Shown here: positions 1 through 6,994 of the stretch, one piece after another | How positions within the stretch are numbered: the stretch's first letter is position 1 | Layout of the letters: the number at the start of each line of letters is the position of its first letter | Assembly (NCBI GenBank): GCA_018819375.1 | Contig: JAHJQH010000071.1 | Location: 1 to 24,408, forward strand | DNA: 24,408 nt | Reading direction: 5' to 3' | From: Nanobdellota archaeon | GTDB lineage: Archaea > Nanobdellota > Nanobdellia > SCGC-AAA011-G17 > GW2011-AR20 | Notes under the pieces: model-generated | Seen by the model: only the letters and a program-made list of their open reading frames with translations | Database searches by the model: none | Told to the model about the DNA's origin: nothing | Position numbers and translations under genes: made by a program

Positions 1-12
1 AAAATAGAAACC

Positions 13-20
13 TTTATATA
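13..20 (+). promoter_or_regulatory. TATA box of the 43-2120 operon
   Basis: The bases tttatata are centred about 26 bases upstream of the ATG at 43. This is the usual archaeal TATA-to-start distance, so the transcript is probably leaderless or nearly so. Confidence 0.6.
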
Positions 21-42
21 TCATCTCCGTTAGATTTAACTT

Positions 43-690
43 ATGAAAACCACAAAACCCATAAAAACAAGGGAACTATTAAAAAAACTTAAAGGAATTC
101 AGACCATTCCGTCCGTAATGACAAATCTAAACATAAACAGACAAAAAGCTGTTTACTGCATTTACAGACTAAGAAAACAAGGTTATGTTAAGACAAAAAG
201 ACAATCAACAAAAAAGAGGATATACTACGTCTCTTTTGAAAACAAGTTAGGGGGTTCAACTTATGAAGAACTAATAAACAAAAACTCTCCAATAAAAATC
301 TCAGTTTCAGGAACACATCAGGTTTATGGCAGAACACCAACACCAGAAGAAGCATTAATATATGCATTAAAAACAAAAAACTTCAGAACCATCCTTGCTT
401 CATTAGGCCTTTTTAGAAAAATAAAAGACTGGAAACTCCTCTATCATCTAGCAAAACAGAACAACTTAAGAAAAGAAATAGGGGCGTTGTATGAACTATC
501 AAGAAAAAGAATCAGAACAAGAAGAACCACAAAAACTTTCCTTAATCAATCCTCTCCAGAAAAAACAGAAAAATACAAATATATCCTCCCAAACATGAAA
601 TCCAAAGATTTCAATGAGATTCAAAAAAAATGGAGAGTTTACATTCCATTTAATAAAAAAGATTTAGAGGTATACAACACAGGAATATGA
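43..690 (+). CDS. Winged-helix-like protein, putative antitoxin partner of a nucleotidyltransferase
   Basis: A 215-aa basic protein. Residues about 8-65 read as a winged helix-turn-helix: a helix with RELLKKL, then NRQKAVYCIYRLRKQGYV as the recognition helix and wing, followed by a strand (RIYYVSF). The remainder is Lys/Arg-rich and I recognise no second domain. The stop codon overlaps the next start as ATGA (687-690), so the two genes are translationally coupled. A HTH protein coupled to a DUF6036/AbiEii-like nucleotidyltransferase is the layout of AbiE-type (type IV) toxin-antitoxin or abortive-infection pairs, where the HTH protein represses the operon. That role is inferred from layout. 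The start is set by the TATA box 26 bases upstream. It could instead be an ordinary regulator. Confidence 0.75.
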   Translation: MKTTKPIKTRELLKKLKGIQTIPSVMTNLNINRQKAVYCIYRLRKQGYVKTKRQSTKKRIYYVSFENKLGGSTYEELINKNSPIKISVSGTHQVYGRTPTPEEALIYALKTKNFRTILASLGLFRKIKDWKLLYHLAKQNNLRKEIGALYELSRKRIRTRRTTKTFLNQSSPEKTEKYKYILPNMKSKDFNEIQKKWRVYIPFNKKDLEVYNTGI

Positions 691-1367
691 TAACTATAGA
701 AGAACAGCAATCATTGTTGCTGAACATTTCAAACAAGCTAAAAAAAAGAATAACAATTTATGCAATAGGTGGGACAGCTATGATGTTTCTTGGATTAAAA
801 GATGCAACCTTGGATATTGACCTTGTGTTTGATACAGAAAAAGAAAGAGAAACCTTCATTAATACTGCAAAAGATTTAGGTTACATAAAAGCAGACCCCA
901 TAAAGATTTATGGAAAAAAGAAAAACCAGCCAGAAATGCTCACCTTAGGCGAGCATAGGTTTGACCTTTTTCTAAGCGAGGTGATTCACTTTTATTTTTC
1001 AGAAGATATGAAAAAAAGAGCAGTAAGAATTTATGAGATAGGAAAAAACCTTATTCTCAAAATAGCAGATCCTCAGGACATACTTCTTATGAAATGTGCA
1101 ACAGACAGGATGAAAGACAAGGATGACGCAAAATCAATAATAGAAGAAACAAAAATAAATTGGGAAATACTTATAGACGAGGCAAAAAATCAGGTTAAGT
1201 TAGGTAAAGAAAGGGCTTTATTTGATTTGGGAATTTTCCTTGATGACCTGAAAAAAGCAAAAATAAAAATCCCGGCAAAAGTTCTGGACGAGATATATAA
1301 GCTGGTAAATGCACAAATAAAACGGAAATCGAACAGGCAGATTTTTATACTGAAAAGTCTTAAATAA
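687..1367 (+). CDS. Nucleotidyltransferase of the DUF6036 / AbiEii-like type
   Basis: A 226-aa protein with the polymerase-beta nucleotidyltransferase signature near its N-terminus: GGTA at residues about 28-31, then TLDIDLVF about 12 residues later. The two acidic residues of DID would bind metal. A further motif, ADPQDILLMKCATDRMKDKDD, is typical of the family and carries the conserved lysine and acidic helix. Known relatives transfer nucleotides to RNA (for example tRNA acceptor ends) or protein, and several are toxins neutralised by a HTH partner. The gene overlaps the preceding HTH gene by 4 bases, which fits such a pair. The target cannot be read from sequence. Confidence 0.75.
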   Translation: MITIEEQQSLLLNISNKLKKRITIYAIGGTAMMFLGLKDATLDIDLVFDTEKERETFINTAKDLGYIKADPIKIYGKKKNQPEMLTLGEHRFDLFLSEVIHFYFSEDMKKRAVRIYEIGKNLILKIADPQDILLMKCATDRMKDKDDAKSIIEETKINWEILIDEAKNQVKLGKERALFDLGIFLDDLKKAKIKIPAKVLDEIYKLVNAQIKRKSNRQIFILKSLK

Positions 1368-1372
1368 ACTAA

Positions 1373-1747
1373 ATGAGAAATACAATATTTTTAGTTGGAT
1401 TGTTAGTAATTCTGTTATTCATTAGTGGGTGTGGTGCCCAAATTGAAACCCCTTCAAATGTTTCAAATAGTCTTGCCTCCCCCAAGCAAGATGAAAAAAT
1501 AAATAATCAGATTGAACCATCTATTAAAGATATGTATGGAGAACCCTGTGAAAGTCTTGAAGATTGCGGGGAGTGGATACCAATCTCAGAACCAGAATGT
1601 TTAGGGAATAACCTATTTCAAAGATTTAATAAAACAAGATGTTTGCCAAAAGATGCAATGCATATAAGGGAAACAAATACGATAGAAAGAGATTTCACAA
1701 CCATTTGTAAATATCAAGCTGTTTTGGAGAGAATAGGGAGTTGTTAA
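1373..1747 (+). CDS. Small predicted lipoprotein
   Basis: A 124-aa protein. The N-terminus has a short positive stretch, a hydrophobic segment (residues 4-18) and a lipobox-like FISGCG with the cysteine at residue 20, so the mature protein would be a lipid-anchored exported protein. The mature part has six more cysteines (GEPCESLEDCGEW, PECLG, TRCLP, TTICKY, IGSC), probably forming disulfides outside the cell. It starts 5 bases after the nucleotidyltransferase stop and belongs to the same operon. I recognise no family. Confidence 0.65.
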   Translation: MRNTIFLVGLLVILLFISGCGAQIETPSNVSNSLASPKQDEKINNQIEPSIKDMYGEPCESLEDCGEWIPISEPECLGNNLFQRFNKTRCLPKDAMHIRETNTIERDFTTICKYQAVLERIGSC

Positions 1748-1752
1748 AATAA

Positions 1753-1959
1753 ATGGGTGTTTATTTAACTAAGAAGATGGTAAAGAAGAACCTTAATCAA
1801 CAAGATTTAAAAAAGCTTTATAAAAGATATCTGAGAAATAAAGCAGACTATAACTTTAATATGGGCATATTCCTTGGAATAGTTTTTGGAGTTGTTATTA
1901 ATATTTGGGCGGTAATGCTTTATGAAAACTATCTTAAACAAGCCAACCAAGTGAAATAA
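1753..1959 (+). CDS. Small single-pass membrane protein
   Basis: A 68-aa protein with a basic N-terminal half (KKMVKKNLNQQDLKKLYKRYLRNK) and one hydrophobic segment (GIFLGIVFGVVINIWAVML, residues about 38-56). It starts 5 bases after the lipoprotein stop, so it is cotranscribed. No family recognised. Confidence 0.55.
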   Translation: MGVYLTKKMVKKNLNQQDLKKLYKRYLRNKADYNFNMGIFLGIVFGVVINIWAVMLYENYLKQANQVK

Positions 1960-1970
1960 AAAGATTTATT

Positions 1971-2120
1971 TTGTGGGGGGCGGTTATCATAATAGTTATA
2001 ATTATCCTTTTAACGATAAGAATAATAAAAAGAAGGATAGAAAATTTTAGGATTGTAGAGATTTTAAATGAACAGAATGAAGAACGACCTCCTTACTCAA
2101 ACCCAAAAATTTTATTGTAA
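1971..2120 (+). CDS. Possible small membrane protein with a TTG start
   Basis: An open frame with a hydrophobic stretch AVIIIVIIILLTIRII, then a basic and polar tail ending PYSNPKILL. No ATG is available. The TTG at 1971 is the only reasonable start in the gap, and the frame is open back to 1938, overlapping the previous gene. Single-pass character and operon position support it; the rare start and lack of a clear ribosome binding site argue against. It could also be the remains of a longer frameshifted gene. Confidence 0.3.
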   Translation: MWGAVIIIVIIILLTIRIIKRRIENFRIVEILNEQNEERPPYSNPKILL

Positions 2121-2190
2121 CTAGATTAGATAGGGATTAATCTTAACCCTCACCTCAAACATCTTGATCATCCCCCACAAAAACCCAATC

Positions 2191-2200
2191 ATATATAAAT
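2191..2200 (+). promoter_or_regulatory. TATA box of the PIN-like gene
   Basis: The bases atatataaat are centred 28 bases upstream of the ATG at 2223, giving an almost leaderless transcript. Confidence 0.6.
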
Positions 2201-2222
2201 CATTAGATTAAACTAATTTTTC

Positions 2223-2825
2223 ATGAAAAATAAGATTATGATATTTAGTCATTTTAAGGGGGGAATAATAAAAAAGTGTTTTGGGGTCGGTTTAGATGCA
2301 GGAGTTCTTATTGCACTCATAACAAATCCAATAAAATCAAAGGAAATTTTACTTGAAGATTTGCAGGAACAAAAAGATTTGCTTTATACTCATCCTATAG
2401 CTTTCCAAGAAGCAAGAAGAAGATTATACAGGGGATTTAATTATTCTTGGGAAGAATCATTAAAGGTTCTAAAGAATCTCAAAAAGGAGTTTAACATTAA
2501 AGAAGTTTCATTAATAAAAAATAATCCAAAATTAAAAGAGCTTGATAAGTTATGTGAAAAAGATAATTGTGATGCTGGGGACAATGACAAAAAGATAATA
2601 TCCGACTTTAAAGAATCAGGTATTTTCCTCACTTATTCCAACAACAATCATTTTATTCGAGCATCAAAACTCATAGGATTAAATTCAAGAAAATTTCCAT
2701 CAGATGATAAAATCCTAAAAAAGAAGTATTATGACGCCTTGATTAACAAACCTAAACAAAAGAGGGGTCGGAGTAGATTTCGAAAGCCTTTTCTCGGTTT
2801 CCTTTTGCCTTTTCTAAGGATTTAA
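2223..2825 (+). CDS. PIN-domain-like protein, possible ribonuclease
   Basis: A 200-aa protein. VGLDAGVLIALITNP (residues about 23-37) resembles the first PIN strand with its metal-binding Asp. An acidic patch CDAGDNDKKIISDFKESGIFLTYS (about 115-138) resembles the central and C-terminal PIN acids followed by the strand in which such proteins end an active-site aspartate loop. Stand-alone PIN proteins are mostly RNases, often VapC-type toxins. No antitoxin gene is coupled upstream. The last 24 residues are Arg/Phe-rich and are encoded by sequence that overlaps the convergent gene ending at 2752. The assignment is from motifs only. Confidence 0.55.
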   Translation: MKNKIMIFSHFKGGIIKKCFGVGLDAGVLIALITNPIKSKEILLEDLQEQKDLLYTHPIAFQEARRRLYRGFNYSWEESLKVLKNLKKEFNIKEVSLIKNNPKLKELDKLCEKDNCDAGDNDKKIISDFKESGIFLTYSNNNHFIRASKLIGLNSRKFPSDDKILKKKYYDALINKPKQKRGRSRFRKPFLGFLLPFLRI

Positions 2826-3075
2826 ACCAGAACTCTTTTCTATCCTGCTCTATCCCTTCTGTTACCGCTTTCATCTTTCTTTCATCCACATTCAACATAG
2901 ACCAAAGTTCAAAGTTTATAAGTGCTTTTTGCCTTTTCACTCCCTCTTGGACAATTTCCTTGACAATATCCTTAAAAACAGGATTATCCTGAATATCCTG
3001 AACAATTCTTTGTTCTATTTCCTCTATATAAGTATTAGAAAATATTTCGATATTGTTGTTTAAAATGGATTCCAT
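2752..3075 (-). CDS. Unknown protein, mostly helical
   Basis: A 107-aa charged, helix-prone protein (EEIEQRIVQDIQDNPVFKDI, FWFKSLEKAKGNREKAFEIY). No family recognised. The ATG at 3075 lies about 25 bases downstream of a minus-strand TATA box at 3096-3103, which supports the start. Its 3' end overlaps the convergent PIN-like gene by 74 bases, so the two may affect each other's expression. Confidence 0.55.
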   Translation of the reverse strand: MESILNNNIEIFSNTYIEEIEQRIVQDIQDNPVFKDIVKEIVQEGVKRQKALINFELWSMLNVDERKMKAVTEGIEQDRKEFWFKSLEKAKGNREKAFEIYSDPSFV

Positions 3076-3095
3076 ATGAATAACCTACTTATCTG

Positions 3096-3103
3096 CTTAT
3101 AAC
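3096..3103 (-). promoter_or_regulatory. TATA box of the unknown gene at 2752-3075
   Basis: On the minus strand this reads gttataag, centred about 25 bases upstream of the ATG at 3075. Confidence 0.5.
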
Positions 3104-3186
3104 ACAAACATATCAATTGTTGTTACATTAACATCAATATTGATAGTATATAAAGTTTATTACTACGCAAAATATAGGTGATTCCA

Positions 3187-3306
3187 TCACTTCTTCTCAA
3201 AAAGTTCAACCTGGTCGCTGTCTTCCAAGATATGCTCCAAACCAACTTGTTAACTACTGAATCTTGCACTCTTTCCCCAAACCCTCGCATACCTGAACTT
3301 CTTAAT
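3187..3306 (-). pseudogene. Decayed TGS-domain remnant of a DRG-type GTPase gene
   Basis: The minus strand reads YARVWGKSARF, two serines, a TAA stop (3250-3252), then QVGLEHILEDSDQVELFEKK and a natural stop. This matches the last 35 residues of the GTPase encoded at 4831-5739 at about 23 of 35 positions, and the stop replaces a glutamine. No G domain precedes it; only a short stretch upstream is open before another stop. It is therefore the 3' end of a second DRG-like gene or a duplicated target end, not an active gene. The region 3307-3431 holds nothing I can identify. Confidence 0.75.
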
Positions 3307-3431
3307 AAAAAATATGCCAAGAAAGAGTTAAACAAGCGAAAACACCCATAAAAAAGTCCAAATGGTCTTTTTATTCCATCTTAAAAGATACTCACTCTTT
3401 CTTCTCATTTAGTAAATTATTCATTTTAAAC

Positions 3432-4565
3432 TTATTCCATCCTAGCTAAAATATCCTCAAGAGATGTAGAAACATACCCAATACTCTTATCTGACGCACC
3501 ATAAAAATGAGTTATGAATTTTTTATCTGAAGATAAAAAATGGGAAGTAGGGAAAACAACACCCTCATGACAAATTACGCCTTGTTCAAGTTCCCATAGT
3601 TCTTCTGGTTTAATAAGAGGTTTATAAGTTCTCGCAATTATCTTCTGAGGATTATCTGAGTCTGCTAAAGCTACTCCTAAAACATATTTCATTTTTGGTT
3701 TTATAATAGCACCATGATAAAATATTAATGTTCCTTCTTCTATCTCAACTGGTTGTCCTGCTAACCCAATATGACTTTTCTCCCAATCATATTCTTGTCT
3801 TAACAAACTAAAATTATCGATATTCTTTACAACTTTTTGCCAAAATTCATGTTTTGCAAGTTCTAAAAAGTCCTTAACATACACAATTTGAATATCTGGG
3901 AGAAGTCTAATTAGAACGCCATAATGTTCTTCCCCATCTACCAATATTTTTTTGGGCCAAATTGAACAATCTTTTGTATCTAAATAAAAAGGAGTTTTTG
4001 GAGTGAATAAATTACCTTTTGCTTTAGATTTTATAATGTTGGTTTTATGAACATAACCCCATTTTTCTTTATATCTCCTTACAGGAACGAGGTTTATAGA
4101 TTCTTCAGCCGCGATATTAGGAAACCACACACCAAAACTATGCCAAGATAAAGAATCTTCCAAATCCCCCTCATTTCTTATATATTCTGTTCTAGCATTA
4201 TAACCATCATAATGAACCAAAAATGCATGAACAACATCTTCTCCAGGGGTGGTAGCAAATCTTAAATCTTCCACCCCACGATAACCATAAGGTTCTTCGG
4301 GAATAAAAATAGCTCTTTCAGTATCTTCTAATACCTCAACAAAACCTTCATCATTTAATTTGGCATCATACCTTACAATAGCTGAATTATCACCATGCTC
4401 ATCACCATAAATAAGCCTGCCAAAGATTAATAACTTGTTGGGGTTACAAGGAAAAACAGCTGGATTGGTAATTCCCTTTCTTTTGAACTTTTTAGTTAAA
4501 GGTAAGCCAGGAACAGGTCTATCTTTATCACCTTTAATTGTCATTACCAATTGTTTTTTACACAT
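3432..4565 (-). CDS. Glycoside hydrolase family 130-type glycosidase / mannoside phosphorylase
   Basis: From the chosen start, a 377-aa five-bladed-propeller-type protein. GH130 signatures are visible: NPAVFPCNPNKLLIFGRLIYGDEHG near the N-terminus, GVEDLRF (the family's GVEDPR motif, with P replaced by L), and a C-terminal block with YHGA, YVLGVALADSDNPQKIIART, EGVVFPT and FYGASDKSIGY. GH130 enzymes phosphorolyse or hydrolyse beta-mannosides. The exact substrate cannot be read from sequence, and the P-to-L change is worth noting. The frame is open back to 4712, but those extra 49 residues come from a duplicated GTPase tail and lie upstream of the TATA box (4613-4623), so I place the start at ATG 4565, with ATG 4544 as the alternative. 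Isolated among unrelated genes; transfer is likely. Confidence 0.8.
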   Translation of the reverse strand: MCKKQLVMTIKGDKDRPVPGLPLTKKFKRKGITNPAVFPCNPNKLLIFGRLIYGDEHGDNSAIVRYDAKLNDEGFVEVLEDTERAIFIPEEPYGYRGVEDLRFATTPGEDVVHAFLVHYDGYNARTEYIRNEGDLEDSLSWHSFGVWFPNIAAEESINLVPVRRYKEKWGYVHKTNIIKSKAKGNLFTPKTPFYLDTKDCSIWPKKILVDGEEHYGVLIRLLPDIQIVYVKDFLELAKHEFWQKVVKNIDNFSLLRQEYDWEKSHIGLAGQPVEIEEGTLIFYHGAIIKPKMKYVLGVALADSDNPQKIIARTYKPLIKPEELWELEQGVICHEGVVFPTSHFLSSDKKFITHFYGASDKSIGYVSTSLEDILARME

Positions 4566-4581
4566 ATTTAATAATCTAAAA

Positions 4582-4600
4582 ATAACCTTCTTAAGGTTAT
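4582..4600. promoter_or_regulatory. Perfect palindrome at the predicted GH130 transcription start
   Basis: ATAACCTTCTTAAGGTTAT has 8-base arms around a 3-base centre. It lies between the minus-strand TATA box (4613-4623) and the start codon at 4565, just where transcription should begin. This is the expected place for a repressor operator; a hairpin at the 5' end of the mRNA is the alternative. Confidence 0.5.
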
Positions 4601-4612
4601 CTGAAAAAGATA

Positions 4613-4623
4613 TTTTATATATC
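4613..4623 (-). promoter_or_regulatory. TATA box of the GH130 gene
   Basis: The minus strand reads gatatataaaa. Transcription should start near 4592, leaving a leader of about 27 bases before ATG 4565. The position rules out starts upstream of it. Confidence 0.6.
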
Positions 4624-4673
4624 TCACCCCCCAGCATACAACCCAGCCACACCTTTTTGAGCACACAACGAAA

Positions 4674-4717
4674 AAAGGTCTGTTGAACCCTACCTGTTCT
4701 CAAAAAGTTCAACTACA
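4674..4717. repeat. Direct repeat copy 1 of the GTPase gene's 3' end
   Basis: These 44 bases are identical to 4815-4858, which contains the last codons and stop of the GTPase gene. The copies are 141 bases apart. Together with the older TGS remnant at 3187-3306 they flank the GH130 gene. Confidence 0.9.
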
Positions 4718-4730
4718 CCTTTGTAAAAAC

Positions 4731-4790
4731 ATAAACGAGCGTCAGCGAGCAATGCAAGATGTCGCGAAGCGAGATCTGCTCCGCATACAA
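4731..4790. other. GC-rich patch between the two 44-base repeats
   Basis: A stretch with repeated gcgagc/gcgag-like words, clearly richer in G+C than its A+T-rich surroundings. No gene or clear secondary structure is seen. It may be a small interspersed repeat brought in with the duplication. Confidence 0.4.
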
Positions 4791-4814
4791 GGTAGGTTCA
4801 CCTTGTCAAAGAAG

Positions 4815-4858
4815 AAAGGTCTGTTGAACCCTACCTGTTCTCAAAAAGTTCAACTACA
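4815..4858. repeat. Direct repeat copy 2, inside the GTPase 3' end
   Basis: Identical over 44 bases to 4674-4717. It covers the stop codon of the GTPase gene (4831-4833) and codons upstream of it. Confidence 0.9.
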
Positions 4859-5739
4859 TCCCCATCTTCCAAGATATGTTCCATTCCTACCTGTTGCCCG
4901 TCAAATTTAGCAGATGGCCCCCAAATTCGAGCATAAGGCTGTTTTTTAGAATTTATACCGGTTTTTTTATTTCTCTTGATGAAATCCTTGTGGATTCTCA
5001 TTGCAAAATCCCTCACATTACTTCCAGCAGAAAGGGCAACCGGAATGCCAGTCATCTTTTTCTTGTTCCTGTCTTTTGTATGAATCTTAATCAACCCCAA
5101 ACTTTTCCATATTCTTTCCCTTGCTTCATCAATCCCAAGTCCATTTTCCCCTTTCAGTCCAACTACAATGCTTTTCTTATGAATGTCATTTTTCTCTAAC
5201 TCGGATTTCACGAGCTTGACCTGTTTATCAACATCCCTCAGCATGTCCACAACAAAAATAACAACATCACACATCCTGATAACACCCAAAAAACTAGGCC
5301 CATTCTCAGTTTCATAATAATTCCTGACAATTGCGGGAACTTCAACAACCTGTACCTTAACACCAGAATAATTCATAATTCCAACTTCTGGTTTGAAAGT
5401 GGTAAAATCGTGCTCACTTACTTTGACCTTAGCTCCAGTAAGTGCTTTCAGCAAAGTGCTCTTTCCTGAATTAGTCACTCCGACAAGGCAGACACAGGCA
5501 TCACCCTCTCTCTTAACACCTATCCCGCCCCCCCCTCCTTTTTTTCCTTTTTCTTTTTTCAGCAGATCTCTTGCCTTAGCTAACTTCCTCTTTATCTCAT
5601 CTCTTAATTTTTCAGAACCTTTATGAGAAGGAGCAGTGGAGAGCATTTTCTGAAGTGCCTTAATCCTCTCTTCAGTAGTTTGTGCTTCGTGATACCCTTC
5701 CTCTGCCAATCCATATTCATATGTTGCATTAATCGGCAT
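4831..5739 (-). CDS. DRG/Obg-family GTPase with TGS domain, degenerate G3 and G4
   Basis: A 302-aa protein. Residues 20-65 are a charged helical arm, then a Gly/Lys linker. The G domain has a P-loop GVTNSGKS (87-94) and a G2 threonine pair in DFTTFKPEVG (111-120). The usual G3 DxxG is replaced by EVPA (133-136), and the G4 NKxD is replaced by LKGEN (195-199). IPVALSAGSNVRDFAMRIHKDF and PYARIWGPSAKFDGQQVGMEHILEDGDVVELF form a typical C-terminal TGS domain (about 220-302). Archaeal DRG proteins are usually about 365-390 aa; this one lacks the small domain inserted in the G domain. DRG proteins associate with ribosomes and RNA. The missing G3 glycine and G4 motif suggest weak or altered GTP use. 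The ATG at 5739 follows a TATA box at 5770-5777. Confidence 0.85.
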   Translation of the reverse strand: MPINATYEYGLAEEGYHEAQTTEERIKALQKMLSTAPSHKGSEKLRDEIKRKLAKARDLLKKEKGKKGGGGGIGVKREGDACVCLVGVTNSGKSTLLKALTGAKVKVSEHDFTTFKPEVGIMNYSGVKVQVVEVPAIVRNYYETENGPSFLGVIRMCDVVIFVVDMLRDVDKQVKLVKSELEKNDIHKKSIVVGLKGENGLGIDEARERIWKSLGLIKIHTKDRNKKKMTGIPVALSAGSNVRDFAMRIHKDFIKRNKKTGINSKKQPYARIWGPSAKFDGQQVGMEHILEDGDVVELFENR

Positions 5740-5769
5740 CTCGCATCAAGAAAGCAGAATTCCTTCAAG

Positions 5770-5777
5770 TATAAAAA
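5770..5777 (-). promoter_or_regulatory. TATA box of the GTPase gene
   Basis: The minus strand reads tttttata, centred about 34 bases upstream of the ATG at 5739, which leaves a short leader. The remaining gap 5787-5880 shows nothing I can identify. Confidence 0.5.
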
Positions 5778-5883
5778 CCTAACCACCTAAATTCATTGTG
5801 TGCTATGTCACGAAGTTATACCTCACATAAACTCATGGTTACCTTAAAATTTGGTGAAGGGTTAAAACAAAAGAAAAGCAGGA

Positions 5884-5891
5884 TTTATATA
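5884..5891 (+). promoter_or_regulatory. TATA box of the small gene at 5920
   Basis: The bases tttatata lie about 32 bases upstream of the ATG at 5920. Confidence 0.55.
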
Positions 5892-5919
5892 CTTTAATTT
5901 ACTTATTACATCAAATAAA

Positions 5920-6150
5920 ATGGGAATCAATGATTATCAAAAACCAACAAAAGAAGAATACCCTACAAAAAACCATACAAGATACAATAGTTCAATAATC
6001 TTTCCAGAAACAAATAAACTAAAATTTCGGAAAGAGAGCGAACTCACACTTGAACAACGAACAGACCCTGACTACAGAATAAAACAATTAGAAAAACTTA
6101 ACATTGGAAAACTCCTGATTACGTGTGCCAAATGCCATCATTGCAGGTAG
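5920..6150 (+). CDS. Unknown small protein with a C-terminal Cys/His cluster
   Basis: A 76-aa hydrophilic protein ending CAKCHHCR, a C-x2-C-x2-C cluster with two histidines that could bind a metal. The rest (IFPETNKLKFRKESELTLEQRTDPDY) matches nothing I know. A good TATA box supports expression. It stands alone between the GTPase and the proteasome gene. Confidence 0.5.
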   Translation: MGINDYQKPTKEEYPTKNHTRYNSSIIFPETNKLKFRKESELTLEQRTDPDYRIKQLEKLNIGKLLITCAKCHHCR

Positions 6151-6263
6151 ATTATAGGTAAAATTAAACCCCCTTCCTTTTCTGTTAACTTAAAGGCTGG
6201 TGACAAATGTCTTTGCTCCATATAATTCACACCAAAAACCAACAAACCCCAAAAAACCGCAAA

Positions 6264-6271
6264 GTATTTAA
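6264..6271 (+). promoter_or_regulatory. TATA box of the psmB-fttA operon
   Basis: The bases gtatttaa lie about 70 bases upstream of the psmB start, so the transcript would carry a leader of roughly 45 bases. Upstream of it is an A/C-rich block (6228-6260). Confidence 0.5.
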
Positions 6272-6336
6272 ACAACCAAAAACTAAGAACTAACATCTTA
6301 CTTCTAGTAAATAGAAATAAAAAAAGCAGTTAAAAA

Positions 6337-6984
6337 ATGGAAATGGGAAAAAACGAGTTGTTGAAAAGCGGAACAACTACTATTGGAATGGTATGCAAAG
6401 ATGGAATTGTCCTCGCCGCAGACAAAAGAGCAACAATGGGCAATTATATCGCAGACAGGAAAGCACAAAAAATACACCAAATCTCAAAAGCCATAGCAAT
6501 CACGATAGCAGGAAATGTGGCAGATGCTCAATTAATCATAAAAATAATAACCGCCCAGCTTAAGCTGGAAGAAATGAGAAAAGGAAGACTGCCTTCTGTG
6601 AAAGAAGCAGCAAGCTTGTTAGCAAACATAGTTTATTCAAACATAAGAAAATTCAGCACAATCCCGGGAATAACTCATTTTCTAATTGGAGGTTCTGATT
6701 CTGAAGGATTTCATTTGTATGAAATATTTGTGGATGGTAGCACAACCAAACACGATGATTTCGTAGCTTCTGGTTCAGGAAGTCCAATGGTCTGGGGGTA
6801 TCTGGAGAATCTGTATAAGAAAAATATGGAGATAGAGGAAGTAGTACAATTAGCAATAAAATCTTTAAACGCTGCGATACAGAGAGATAGTGCAAGTGGA
6901 AGTGGAATAGACATAATCCAAATAACAAAAGACGGATTCAGTAAGATACTGGAAAAAGAAATACAAACAAAAGTGGCAGTGTAA
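6337..6984 (+). CDS. psmB: Proteasome subunit beta
   Basis: A 215-aa catalytic beta subunit of the archaeal 20S proteasome. A 12-residue propeptide ends LLKSG, and self-cleavage exposes Thr13 as the N-terminal nucleophile (mature T1). Counting from there, Asp17 (LAADKRAT) and Lys33 (AQKIHQ) fall exactly at their canonical positions. GSGSPMVWG and QRDSASGSGIDI supply the later active-site Ser/Asp elements. It assembles as heptameric rings inside alpha rings; the alpha gene is not in this window. fttA starts 10 bases downstream, so the two are cotranscribed. The start could also be the second Met (residue 3). Confidence 0.97.
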   Translation: MEMGKNELLKSGTTTIGMVCKDGIVLAADKRATMGNYIADRKAQKIHQISKAIAITIAGNVADAQLIIKIITAQLKLEEMRKGRLPSVKEAASLLANIVYSNIRKFSTIPGITHFLIGGSDSEGFHLYEIFVDGSTTKHDDFVASGSGSPMVWGYLENLYKKNMEIEEVVQLAIKSLNAAIQRDSASGSGIDIIQITKDGFSKILEKEIQTKVAV

Positions 6985-6994
6985 ATTCTTTATA

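Noticed and set aside
4566..4712. N-terminal extension of the GH130 frame up to 4712
   Set aside because: It is encoded by the duplicated GTPase tail and lies partly upstream of the TATA box at 4613-4623; family similarity begins only after residue 57 of the long frame.
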